Shown here: positions 22,478 to 32,804 of the stretch, piece by piece
How the letters are laid out: every line of letters starts with the position of its first letter
Position numbering within the stretch: position 1 is the first letter of the stretch
DNA from: Termitomyces sp. T153
Taxonomy: Eukaryota; Basidiomycota; Agaricomycetes; Agaricales; Lyophyllaceae
Length of the DNA: 64,000 nt
Direction: 5' to 3'
NCBI GenBank assembly: GCA_018296165.2
Contig: JACKQL020000099.1
Location: 1-64,000 of the forward strand
Translations under genes and position numbers: made by a program
The notes under the pieces: model-generated
The model's database searches: none
What the model was told of the DNA's origin: nothing
The model's input: only the letters and a program-made list of their open reading frames with translations

Positions 22478-24022
22478 TTGGACTCCACCCTCACAGCTTT
22501 GAGGTCATATCATGTGGGGTCAGAATGTCATATAGGCAAGAAGCTATGGATGATAAGGGTCAATGCATGGTGTGAATGGTTGAACAGTAATTGCTTCACA
22601 TACTGTAATACAAATCACATCTACATGAATGTTACAGTACTCTACACCCATGCCCAGAATGGCCTTGCCAAACACAGCATTTGCACAGTGGTTGAGGGTA
22701 TTTGATGTTTACTGGAAGAAATTGGACTCCCAAAATCCCTCTTGGCTGAGGCAGTGGCATTGCAGATCATCACACAGAACCTGATCCCATCAGCATGCCA
22801 CCTGGACCATGTCCCTGAGGAGTTCTGGACTGGAAAATGACAAAAGGTGCATGTCCTGCATCTCTTTGGCTGTACAGCATTTGCAAAGGTCCCTGAAGAG
22901 TTGGTATGGTCAAAACTTGACCTCAGATCTGTCAAGTACATGTTGGTTGGATACTGCAATAATGGTTACTGCTTGTATGACTGAGGTATGTGATCAATAG
23001 TGACATTGCAGGACATAATTTTTGATGATGGGTCTGGTCATTGCTTGCTCAACATGGTAAACAACAATGACTATAATCTCCTTACTGAATCCATGCCCAT
23101 GCCAAATCCAACTGTACCAGGCATACTGACTGCCATGCAACCCATTGCACTGCATATTTGCAACATCAATCCTCCTTTACATGACCCTGAACCAACCAAC
23201 TCAAACTCCATGACACCAAACAAACCATCCATCTTGGCTACCCCTGCACCACCTGCAAATGTCACAAATGATGCTGAGGAAAATGTGGTCTGGCATAAGG
23301 CATCTTTGGTGGCAAAGGGCTACTTGCAGATTGCTGGGGAGGATTTTGAAGAGACATATGCAGCACTTGTTCAGTGTCAATCACTCAGGATCTCAGCAGC
23401 AGTGGCAGCACAACTCAGCCTAAACATATGGCAGGTTGATTTTGCCTTGGCATATTTGAACAGTGTACCTGAGCATATGGTATACATGCATGTACTCCCT
23501 GGTTTTCAAGGGGGAGAGGGTAAGGTCTATTGCTTGCTGAAAACTATTTATGGCATGATGCAGGGCAGTTGGGACACTGGTGGTACACCCTTGACAATGC
23601 TTACCAGAAACTCAGTTACATGACCTCTTGGGCAGACAGTTGCATATGCAGCTGGATCATAAATGGCAAATACATCATAACCAACACTTTATGGCCAACA
23701 CCTTTGGTCTTTTGTTGACAAAAGAGGGTGCAGAGCTGGTAAAAAAGGAACTAGAGGAGGCATATGAGATTATGGACATGGGGGACCCATTGTTTATAGT
23801 AGGTATGGTGATCACTCATGACCCTGACACAGGAGCAATATCCCTATCCCAATGGGCCTACCTTGCATGCTTACTCAATCATTTTGGAATGAGTGAATGT
23901 AACACCCATCACACACCCCTTCTGCCTGGCATCCAACTTACTGAGGCCATGTACCCACAGACAGAGTTCAACAAAAAGTTGTTGATCAACAAACCATACC
24001 ATAAGCTACTTGGATCACTGAT
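22478..24022 (+). pseudogene. Copia E integrase C-terminus and reverse transcriptase, left part
   Basis: Integrase C-terminal sequence is seen at about 22640-22980 (HAQNGLAKHSICT, then HLFGCTAFAKVPEE and MLVGYCNNGYCLYD). RT starts at about 23290 with WHKASLVAKGYLQIAGEDFE, WQVDFALAYLNSVPEHM and LLKTIYGMMQG. A frameshift near 23600 leads to 23628-24041 (KELEEAYEIMDMGDPLFIVG). Element G cuts the gene within LGSLM at 24022. Many stops and near absence of CG show long decay. Confidence 0.88.
24018..24022. repeat. TSD of element G, left copy (CTGAT)
   Basis: CTGAT precedes the left LTR of G, and the identical CTGAT follows its right LTR at 26740-26744. Joining the two sides restores the Copia reading frame across the insertion, which confirms the boundary. 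Confidence 0.93.
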
Positions 24023-24079
24023 TGTAAGATTCTGTGGATAGACCCAACAGAAGGCAAGTGGACACAAGCAACAAGCAAG

Positions 24080-24654
24080 TGTAAGAGTGACCTCTGGAGG
24101 TTGTGACTCAATCACACAACTGGCAGAGGGAGATTCAAAGTCTATTCAGTATCTACAAGAAGTTCTAGAGTTCTAGCTACTCACCTGGTAGAGGGAGATC
24201 CAAAGTGAACAAGTCTAAGGATTTCCAATGCCAATGTTTGGAAAATTTACTCTAGAGCTTCTGGAAAAAACAACCAACAACAACACAATCTAGAGTCCAA
24301 TGAAAAAGCAGAAATCCATCATAAATGGCCTTGATCTCTGGACTCCCAGCATGTGACTGCATATAAATATCAACAAAAGATAGTATGTGACCAAAAGATA
24401 GCCCTTAGTCAAAGTACTTGTGGTCTAAAGATGGGAGGCCTACAATGAGTGGTAGGCCTGGAATGCAGGAAACAATCCAGGGGTCTGGTGAGAGGCCATG
24501 TGGAAGGGGCAACACTTGTCAGAATTACAGACAGAGAACCAGTACAGCCTGAGGGCTAGAGCTGGGACTAGAAGATAGGGAAAGCAAAGGAGAACAAAGA
24601 AAAGCCATAAGGAGGGATAACAGGACAGAGGGGGAATGGGACATCCCCTGACAG
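24080..24654 (-). mobile_element. Solo Gypsy LTR inside the left LTR of element G
   Basis: The segment begins tgtaagagtgacctctgg and ends tcccctgaca, the reverse view of the F/J-type Gypsy LTR, but longer (575 bp). It carries the lineage block gaacaagtct at about 24209. It splits G's LTR, whose second half resumes with agtcaaaggagc at about 24660. Flanks gcaag and gtgag would be a TSD with two changes. Confidence 0.82.
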
Positions 24655-25067
24655 TGAGAGTCAAAGGAGCACAAGGTGGCTAAGAGTCAGGCAAGGGGCA
24701 AGCATAGCAAGCCAAACACAAGCAACAATGCTGGAGTTCTTACAGTTGGATTGATGTATAGACTTGGTGAACACTGCTATTGTCTGGTCTGAGGATATTC
24801 TATCCTGCAGACCATCCTATATACTACATTGCTAGTAATGATGACTAACATTATACCTATCCATCAGTCTGCAGTATGTAATGGAGAATGACTAACAATA
24901 ATCAATACCAAATAATGTCTGAGCATGTGATTCATGGAAGGCAACTGATGGGGACAGAAGGGTGCGGGGCATAACAGGTGGTCTGTCAGATGAGCTAGAA
25001 TGGTGGATCATCCTTGGACTAAGCCTAGAATAGAATTGAACACTCCTAAAGGGACCATCCCCTTGCA
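24655..25067 (-). repeat. Left LTR of element G, second part
   Basis: Together with 24023-24079 this makes the left LTR; it closely matches 26325-26739. It ends CCCCTTGCA, with one change from the CCCCTTACA of the right copy. Confidence 0.9.
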
Positions 25068-25099
25068 TCAACTCCTTTTAGAGTCTATTGCCTTGATAA

Positions 25100-26155
25100 T
25101 CAGTGTTCAGCCCCCCAGTGAGGGTGAGAGTGACCAGCAGTGAGAGTGCCATGTGGTGCTAGAGTGCCTTGAGAATAATTCCCAAAAGCATAGGAAATGA
25201 TAGGGGTCAACATATCAGGTGTCAGTGTAGAGAGGGTCATTGGTGAACTAGTATCCATTGGAGAGCCACAAGCCAACAGAGTTGGCATGACAGACATTGG
25301 AGTTCTAGTTACCATTAGAGAGCCAACTGCCCAAGGAGCAGGCATGCCCTGAGTAGAAGGGGTAGCAGCAGCATGCATTACTATCACACAGAGAGCAACA
25401 GTGGTTGACAGAGTAGGAAGGGAAGGAGGTTGGGGCTGCTGGGTAGAGGGCTGAGGAGTGGACAATGCAGGATCCCAAGAAGGGGCCAGTGGAACAACAG
25501 CCAGCACAGCATTGCCTGAGTGCTGCTTCCACAGTACACACACACACCACTTGGCAATGTGCTTTCCAAAGACCACAAGGGCTTCACCAATCTGCTGGTC
25601 AGTGCCCTTGATAGTGGCAAACTGGCATCCTTCATCCCCAGCCAGACCAACTGTAAAAGCAGCCAGCCAAGTGCTGGCTAGATCATGGGCTTGTTTAAGG
25701 CCCTGCTCCTGATGCCCAACAATGTATGCCACAAGAGAGTCAGGGAGCTCCAGAGCACATTTGTAACAAGGGGTTTTACCATCAGTAAGAGGAATATCCT
25801 GAGCAAAGGGGACAGCCAGGAGAATTTTAGTATTAGAGCATGCTACCCATTGATGAATGCAAGAGGGGGGCATGGTAGAGGATTTGGTAGATTCAGCAGG
25901 CTTAGGATAGCCTGGAGGGGTGGAGTGGCTGGCTACCAGAGTATTTCTATGCTGAGAAGTGGTTCAGGTGGCATCAACCCAGGGCCCTTCCTCCACAGTG
26001 GCTAGTTGGCATTTGATGGTAGAGAGAGTCAGCTGTATCTGCTGCATAGTGGACCACCAATCAGCCATCCAGTGAGGGGTCTGAGCAGGCCCAGTCCCAG
26101 GAACTGGGGGAGTGCCAGAAGCAATGCCAGACAAGCAAGCCAGAGGGGCTGCCAT
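25100..26155 (-). CDS. KH-like RNA-binding ORF of element G
   Basis: An upstream frame (26155-25964) and the main 257-codon frame (25873-25100) form one decayed protein. The main part contains CYKCALELPDSLVAYIVGHQ then EQGLKQAHDLASTWLAAFTV and FATIKGTDQQIGEALVVFGK. The pattern strand, I-V-G-x-x-x-x-G-L-K loop, helix, strands, then an I-x-G-T-D-Q-Q-I-x-x-A helix fits a type I KH domain with an eroded GxxG loop. A Ser/Thr/Pro-rich tail follows and is shared with remnant H. It probably acts as a gag-like RNA-binding protein. The KH call rests on pattern only. Confidence 0.55.
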
Positions 26156-26265
26156 AGGGGAGTCAGTTGGGGGGTAGTGTTAGAGTCAAAGTCTAGTAAC
26201 ATAGTAGGGGGTAGAATTATGTGCTGTGGGCCAGAAAGGCAGACATCATAGGAGAATGAACAACC

Positions 26266-26739
26266 TGTAAGGGGATGAATGTTCCATGGATAAACCCAAT
26301 GGAAGGCAAGCAGACACAAGCAACAAGCAAGAGTCAAAGGAGCACAAGGCAGCTAAGAGTTGGGCAAGGGGCAAGCATAGCAAGCCAAACACAACAACAA
26401 TGCTGGAGTTCTTACAGTTGGATTGATGTATAGACTTGGTGAACACTGCTATTGTCTGGTCTGAGGATATTCTATCCTGCAGACCATCCTATATACTACA
26501 TTGCTAGTAATGATGACTAACATTATACCTATCCATCAGTCTGCAGTATGTAATGGAGAATGACTAACAATAATCAATACCAAGTAATGTCTGAGCATGT
26601 GATTCATGGAAGGCAACTGATGGGGACAGAAGGGTGCGGGGCATAACAGGTGGTCTGTCAGATGAGCTAGAATGGTGGATCATTCTTGGACTAAGCCTGG
26701 AATAGAATCAAACAGTCCTAAAGGAACCATCCCCTTACA
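26266..26739 (-). repeat. Right LTR of element G
   Basis: 474 bp, TGTAAGGGGATG...CCCCTTACA, followed by the TSD CTGAT. In minus orientation this is the 5' LTR, and the sequence ggttgttcattctcc next to it would hold the primer-binding site. Confidence 0.9.
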
Positions 26740-27360
26740 CTGATGTGGGCACAAATTGGTACAAGACTGGATCTATCTCTTGCTGTAGGTGTACTTGCTC
26801 ATTTCCAATCTAATCCAGAACCAGCTCATTGGAATGCCCTCTTACATGTTCTTAGCTATATAAAGGGGACACTCAATTACCACATCACTTATTCATGGGA
26901 TCCAGAGAACACACTCAAACCCATCAGATACATCAATGCAGATTATGGGGGAGACCTAGACACCAGGAGGTTGACTGGAGGCTATGTATTCATGATGTCT
27001 GGGGGAGCTGTATCTTGGAGCTCAAAGAGACAGCACACAGTTGCACTCTCCCCCACAGAGGCAGAATATATGGCACTTACACAAGGTGCACAACAAGGTC
27101 TCTGGATGTATAATTTCCTGACTGAAATCAGTCTAGGACAATCTCTCCCAGTCTATCTCAATGCTGACAATCATTCTTCCATTGCACCAGCCAAATTGAC
27201 AAAGGGAGATGCATGGGCAAAGAACATCAACATTAGACAACACTACATCCTTGGGCTAGTCACAGAGGGTGCAACAAGATCTTACCTGTGGCATCAACTG
27301 AAAACCTTACCAACATCTTCACCAAATTGCTTAGCCAAAGTACACATGAGTATCTCATAT
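26740..27360 (+). pseudogene. Copia E reverse transcriptase end and RNase H, right part
   Basis: Directly after the TSD the Copia frame resumes as WAQIGTRLDLSLAVGVL and runs through HWNALLHVLSYIKGTLNY. It continues with the RNase H blocks INADYGGDLDTRRLTGGYVF, SWSSKRQHTVALSPTEAEYM and INIRQHYILGLV. The open frame is long (to 27350) despite the age of the element. A solo LTR interrupts the C-terminal codons at 27361. Confidence 0.93.
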
Positions 27361-27728
27361 TGTCAGGGGACTTCCATTTCCAACCTCTGCTGCTTATTCC
27401 AGCATCTCCACAGCTTGTTTGATGTCTCTGGGGCTAGTTCCAGAACCCTGGAGATCTCCAGAGAACTGCAGAACATTCTATATTACCTCACTGATCATTG
27501 TCTTAGGGTTAGGACTAGCTCAGGCTTTCTGTACAGTAGTTCCCATGCCTCTGCCACCCACTGATGTGCCACACCAAGCAGCAGGGATCCTTAGACTTGT
27601 TCTCTTCAGATCCCCCTCTGCTAGGTGATTAATTACTGATTGTATTGTTGTCTACTTGCTAATATATTTCAGATCCCCCTCTGCTAGCTGCATGACTCAG
27701 ATCCACCAGCCCAGAGGTCGCCCTTACA
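27361..27728 (+). mobile_element. Solo Gypsy LTR (B/I type) with perfect TSD CATAT
   Basis: TGTCAGGGGACTTCC...GCCCTTACA, 368 bp, same family as the LTRs of B and I. It is flanked by CATAT on both sides (27356-27360 and 27729-27733). It lies within the end of Copia E; after it the Copia 3' end continues to about 27830. Confidence 0.95.
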
Positions 27729-27960
27729 CATATGGAAGATGGGGCTGAAGAGCCACTTGTGAACATGACATCTGGGGAAGTGTTGAAGTAGATGCCTTGT
27801 CACCATCAAAAGGTAGCCTCATTTACCTACAGACTGGCATTACCTAATCAAGCTGCATCACAACTCGCGAGGCTCTGTTTTCTTTTTCATTTATTTTATT
27901 AATGGTATAAATTTTATTTACTCAATCTCTATAAATATGATTTACAATTTTTGCCACCCT
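27729..27960 (+). other. 3' remnant of Copia E and AT-rich junction
   Basis: The first 100 bp continue the Copia C-terminus. No LTR end could be found; the sequence then turns AT-rich (near 27890-27950). Confidence 0.4.
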
Positions 27961-28212
27961 CAGCTGTTCCATCACTTACTGTGGGACCACTGAGCACACA
28001 CTACTTACCTTTGTCATACACTCTTACTCACATACCTGTAGCTTACAAGTATCTTGTGTTTCTACAGGTCAATATATCAGCTGTTCCATCACTCACTGTG
28101 GGACTACTGAGGCTTACAAGTATCTTGTGTTTCTACAGGTCAATATATCAGCTGTTCCATTACTCACTGTGGGACCACTGAGGCTTACAAGTATCTTGTG
28201 TTTCTACAGAAG
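27961..28212 (+). repeat. Tandem repeat, three units of about 71 bp
   Basis: Units start with cagctgttccat at 27961, 28078 and 28149. The second and third are spaced exactly 71 bp; the first has about 46 extra bases. Each unit ends with tcttgtgtttctacag, which looks like an intron acceptor, so a segment spanning an intron end may have been amplified. Confidence 0.85.
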
Positions 28213-28800
28213 AATATCAGCCTCATCGACATACAAGACACCCCCATGTCTCCTCAAGTCCTCCCGCTGCTGACGATGCTCAGAGACATTTTCTCAGTTC
28301 CTCCTCATTCTTCGGATGTTCCAATAGCTATGTGTGTAGTCAAGTACAAATAGTTGTGCCTCTGATTGTAGTCAAATACTTAGTGACTTACCCGGAACTT
28401 TTGGAGTTCAAACCAACGAGTGTCCAAAATGTCAGTCGTTCTTTTTTTTCTCTTCGATTACCAACCGATTCATGTCCACTCAAGAACAGCTTACAGAGAA
28501 CTTATGTTCTTTGAGCAAACTGCGCCCAAATATTTCTAGTGGAAGTTAGTGCCAGCAGAACATATATTCACCCTGACCATCCTCGATACTTGTGGCAATT
28601 TACTTGACGACTGATCGATCTGATGGCGTAATTGCCTGCTACTATCAGGATGCACCCGCCATACTCATTCTGGCAAAATGGGGATATGTGAATGACGAAG
28701 ACCACTCTGCTGCCACATCAATCTTGAAATAATTGACAGCAGCTAAAGACTAGTTAGATCTCAACCAAGTCGACAAAAAGATTCATAAACTCCGTCCATC
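28213..28800 (+). pseudogene. Decayed coding sequence before the deaminase-like ORFs
   Basis: Broken frames with normal CG content (for example PAEHIFTLTILDTCGNLLDD near 28550) suggest exons of the same decayed host gene as the next feature. No domain is recognised. Confidence 0.3.
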
Positions 28801-28804
28801 CTTT

Positions 28805-29701
28805 GTGAAAATTTTGCTTTCATGTGTAAAGCGGCCAATGAATATGAGCCTGACCCAGATCCTTAACTGTATGAATTCTGTGCGCGTTGGTCTTGGGTTC
28901 AAAAAGGATGGGTTGAAGCGGACAGTATCCGCCGAAATTCCACAGACTCTTGTTCATGTCTTTAATCCCTGCAATGATTACCTTACGGGAAACCAGGAGT
29001 ATGAAAACACGCCTACTGCCTGGATAGCTTTTGTTTAATTACTGTATGCTATGAGAACATTCTTCGACTCCCGGTTCTTCTCCACCCTCAATAGTATGAC
29101 ATTGAAACAACGTCTGGCAAAAGTAACACAGTATATCGACATAGCGTATGCTATAAAGTTTCTTCGAAGGTTCGGCGGAGAAATGTGTGTTGAATGGGTC
29201 ACGGATGTTGGATATGGGACCGTCAAACGCATGCTGGATACAACAACAGTTAGAAACCGATTCAAGAAGATATTTGTTGAAGATTCGGACTTGGAAATTG
29301 ATGCAAAGGAGATCATGCTTGCAGAGATGGACTGGAAGTTTCCGGGTTGGAGCGGGGATCGAGATTTGGCTTTTTCTGACTTATTGAAACGCAACATAGC
29401 CCAGGACGGTGATATAGTCATTGGGTGCAGCCAGAAGCGTTGCTATGCATGTAAGCTGTGGATCAAAGAGCTATAATCTGCAATCAAGATGAAATTGATA
29501 ACTGACTTCAAATTCAGTGGCAAGCTGCAATTTGACTGGGCATGTCCTGATCTCACAGTACTCAGGAGCAACAATAACTGGCTCGGGGCTGACCCTAATT
29601 CTCATGTCAAAAAAGAGGTAGAGGAATGGATCAAAAGTGTCTTGGGAAATGAACAATGGCATGCTTTCAACCTCTGTTGTGACTGGAAAATCATGATCTG
29701 A
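28805..29701 (+). pseudogene. Deaminase-like host gene fragment
   Basis: Two frames, 28805-29038 and 29051-29476, are separated by a stop and followed by a third at 29489-29701. The second has KEIMLAEMDWKFPGWSG and, 33 residues later, VIGCSQKRCYACKLWI. The pair resembles the HAE and CxxC zinc motifs of the cytidine-deaminase fold as found in fungal OTT_1508-like deaminases, where a strand-turn GCSKxxCxxC is typical. Here the His of HAE is Leu. If the family is right, it is inactive. Spacing and the single key-residue loss leave this tentative. Confidence 0.35.
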
Positions 29702-30728
29702 CGAGAGTGATGTATCTTATCAGCGTGAAAGCAATCGATGATTTGTGAGGCCTAGGCTTTGCTGGGCTTTGTATGATATATATTTGTCCTAGTACGGCAC
29801 GGCTGGTTTGAGTGGAGTGAATTGTCGTGTGAGGAAGAAGAGGCCAGCCCGGCTTTAGTTCCATTGATCCCACTTGTAGACTCCAACACAACTCGGAATA
29901 TGTACCTTATGGAAGATGTCATCTTCCAAGTACCTAGTGATACAATGGGCTCAAGGCTACGAGACCAGAGGAAATACAAAAAGTCTGAAAAAGCAATATA
30001 TTGTAATAGATAAGACAATATAGCTATGCTAGGCTGAAAACTGTAAGCCAATAGCAAAACGTCGAAAATGGTAGACATAGGACGCACCTCAGAAAGTATC
30101 CCACCCATTAAAACCACAAAAAGACTTGACCAGAAAGCCAGTTATGGCTAGGAACAAACAAGGCCAGGAACCTTGGCATGATTAGAAATGCATAGCCGAT
30201 GCCAAGTTTGGGCATTGGCCTGAGCTTGCCATAGGCTGACACCTGGTCCAGTGAGGAGCATGCAAAACAGCCGTCCCACTGGTGAAGTCATAATATAAGT
30301 CTTGCTGCCCTCGAGGGATAAGATCACATGCTGAAGGGAGGAAACAAGCAGGAGAGGAAGAGAAGAAAGAGGGACGCAACTATAAGTTGCCAAGCCCAGC
30401 CCACACAGAACCCCGATGCCCAGACCAACCATCAGCCGACTACATGACTAGACAACAATGAGTAAAGCACGCCATTGCGAGGTCTGTGCACGATAGGAGC
30501 AGTATAAAAGGGAGGAAAGGTCAATCAGCAAGGACAAGAAAGTCATTGCCACGGCTCGGAAGTCCCCAGGGAGCAGATTTCTTAGGCTTACGAGCATTAC
30601 TTACTTCGGGATCATTAGTATTAATACACTATTTGTGCCCATTTGCTTGTTTTTGAGAACCATCTCGAACTAAGTGAATAAAATCAATAAATTTATTATT
30701 TGGACTACTAGTACAGTGGGAACTTGTA
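29702..30728 (+). other. Non-coding interval with a promoter and polyA-like cluster
   Basis: No gene is seen. Near the right end a TATA box (agtataaaaggg, about 30500-30511) is followed about 165 bp later by aataaaatcaataaa (about 30677), a close promoter and polyadenylation pairing typical of LTRs. Ends and a partner copy were not found, so a solo LTR is only a possibility. Confidence 0.35.
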
Positions 30729-30859
30729 CCTCTGCAACTCAACTCAAGGAGTGGGGAATTTCTTTACTGAAGGACAGGTTATTGATTTAGCGTGTATCGG
30801 CCACCGAAGCAACCCCTTTTTCAAAAATTTTTTCTGGTGCGGCAACGAGTCTAGGGCTA
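30729..30859 (-). repeat. Split direct repeat B2 of element K
   Basis: 131 bp starting cctctgcaactcaactcaag and ending ctagggcta; nearly identical to B1 at 31520-31650. Its outer edge (30729) is the 3' end of the element. Confidence 0.93.
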
Positions 30860-30934
30860 GTTACTGTAGTGTTAAGTCCAAGAAAGAAATGAAATGTATG
30901 TAAGGTAACAAATAATAAGGGAGAGGTGGGAGGG

Positions 30935-31519
30935 TGTTTGAAAACTGTACAGGTAGACGACTAAAATTCTAAGGAGCGAACATTGCGAAGGTAAGTAAAC
31001 TGTTCATTCGTGAACGGACCGCGTTCAGCTTACTGGGAGCAAACCTTGCCAGATGATAATCTCTTTTAGAAGGCAAGTTTGAGGTGTGAAACTGCGGTCG
31101 ACAATAAGTGAAAACTTATTGGCTGAACTGTGCCAACTTGCCTTTGTAGGGTAGCGATACTAACTGAATGATGTCTGACTGCAAAGCTGAAATAGCAATT
31201 GCTACCCTGCGAAGGCAATGAAGCTGTAGGTTGGCTCTGAAAACTGCTGAATGCTCACCTGAGCAATGGATGGTGGACGTGTCAGTGCAAGACTGTTGCA
31301 CAAACGAGCGGATGCAAAACCATTGCATGATGAATGTTACTGAGACCTCAGGCCCTACTGCTCTCAGCTCAGCATCCGCCAGACACTGGCACCGAGCCGA
31401 GAACGGCCGTTGATCCCAACTGATATGATTTTATTTTATTTTTGGTGGATTTGATATGTGCTTGCTGCGCAGAGGCCTCCGAAATCGCTCCTTACCCTTG
31501 GAACCCGTGATTACAACGA
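30935..31519 (-). repeat. Split direct repeat A2 of element K
   Basis: 585 bp matching A1 at 35936-36520. It contains two hairpins. One is a perfect 8-bp stem caataagt/acttattg with a GAAA loop (31102-31121). The other is a longer stem tgcctttgtagggtagc/gctaccctgcgaaggca (about 31139-31219). Confidence 0.95.
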
Positions 31520-31650
31520 CCTCTGCAACTCAACTCAAGGAGTGGGGAATTTCTTTACTGAAGGACGGGTTATTGATTTAGCGTGTATTGGCCACCAAAG
31601 CGACCCCTTTTTCAAAAATTTTTTCTGGTGTGGCAACAAGTCTAGGGCTA
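31520..31650 (-). repeat. Split direct repeat B1 of element K
   Basis: 131 bp, adjacent to A2 with no gap; same sequence as B2 apart from a few substitutions. Confidence 0.95.
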
Positions 31651-31737
31651 TAAATCAGCTGAAGAGGAGAGAGGAGGGGATGGTGGAGGTGAGAAATGAT
31701 GTGACGAGTAGCTGATAAAAAATATGGGAATGTAGAC

Positions 31738-32742
31738 TCAATGACGTTTCTTCAGGGCTGCTAGTTGCAAGGCCATCCTGACGCATGGGTTTTCATGTAC
31801 GTATGTTGTCCATGCTGCGGATGACCAACGGCCAAGGGCTTTAATGATGTCTTCTGATATTTCTAGGGATGCGTAGTATGTTGCTCCCCCTGCTTGAGCT
31901 GAATGGCCTCCGAAAGAATGGTCCACGAATGCAAATAGTTTAGATTCGAACCATGATCTAGTGGGAAGGGAACCGTCCCTCTTAATGAATAAAGCACGTT
32001 GAAGACCAAGAATTTTATCTCGGCTCTCAACATATTCCTGTAACAACGATACCGGGTCTGCGCACTCTTGATGAGTGAATAGGATATCGGTGCCATGAAA
32101 GAACGGATCCGCTTTGTGGTATGGAAGGTGATATCCTGCATATCCTGGGGTGAATTTTAGTGATGACCTTTTTATTATCTTCCTCCAGTTGGGCGGCTCC
32201 TTTGCGGTCTTCTTAACAAGCTCACCCAATCTATGACATGCGTAGAAACAACATGACATCATTGTTGCAAAGAGCAAGTCATCATACTCTGCTGTGTGTC
32301 TTGCCGTGTTTACAAACTCTGTAAGGTGATGTGGGCGTAGAGGCTGTTTCCTACGGATCGGATCAGCACGTACTTTCTTAGAACCTCTGATGGTTGCTTG
32401 AACTATAGGATGCGCCCTGTTATTGTCAAAATTGGGATAGAAATCGCGAATGAAGTGTCGAAGTCCGGTCAAATATTTTGGACCTGAAGCTATAAATCTT
32501 GAAGTGTAAGCTATAAATCGTGCCAATGTCTGTGGTGTGGGATCAAGAGGAATGTTATGTTTAATACAAAATTTTACATAGTCGCAAGCTCCAGTCACAT
32601 ATCCACTTGCGGTAGATTTTTCTATAGCTTGAATCTGAAGATGTGAAGTGAGAGCGTCCAAATCATCTAGCTTCATAGGTGGGTGGACCGCCGATCTGTT
32701 ACTCGACGATCCACCCAACACGCTCAAAAGCACCGACTCCAT
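31738..32742 (-). CDS. Element K tyrosine recombinase (YR)
   Basis: 334 codons, uninterrupted. The catalytic region shows CHRLGELVKK (first Arg), then GGHSAQAGGATYYASLEI (His box), ALGRWSSAAWTTYVHENP (Trp and the nucleophile Tyr). The usual second catalytic Arg of H-x-x-R is Gln here, so the enzyme is probably inactive. It would insert the circular DNA copy without a TSD. It is the last ORF of K, separated from the RT ORF by a short gap. Confidence 0.92.
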   Translation of the reverse strand: MESVLLSVLGGSSSNRSAVHPPMKLDDLDALTSHLQIQAIEKSTASGYVTGACDYVKFCIKHNIPLDPTPQTLARFIAYTSRFIASGPKYLTGLRHFIRDFYPNFDNNRAHPIVQATIRGSKKVRADPIRRKQPLRPHHLTEFVNTARHTAEYDDLLFATMMSCCFYACHRLGELVKKTAKEPPNWRKIIKRSSLKFTPGYAGYHLPYHKADPFFHGTDILFTHQECADPVSLLQEYVESRDKILGLQRALFIKRDGSLPTRSWFESKLFAFVDHSFGGHSAQAGGATYYASLEISEDIIKALGRWSSAAWTTYVHENPCVRMALQLAALKKRH

Positions 32743-32804
32743 TGCATCGGCAGAAGACCTCTAGGGGGCTCAAATTGGCGGATGCGGTCTGCGGGAAATT
32801 TTCG

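Larger units (their letters stand above)
24023..26739 (-). mobile_element. Element G: non-autonomous LTR retrotransposon with KH-like ORF
   Basis: Two LTRs of the TGTAAGGGG...CCCCTTACA type flank about 1.2 kb of internal sequence (25068-26265). The insertion into Copia E has a perfect TSD, CTGAT. The only long coding capacity is a minus-strand ORF with a KH-like domain; there is no protease, RT, RNase H or integrase. A purine-rich AAAAGGAGTTGA next to the left LTR (minus sense) fits a polypurine tract and sets the minus orientation. It must borrow pol functions from another element. Remnant H and the solo LTR at 21779 show that it is a family. Confidence 0.82.

Noticed and set aside
27961..28212. 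Short regular repeats as a possible CRISPR array
   Set aside because: The three units are contiguous tandem copies without unique spacers, in a eukaryotic setting.
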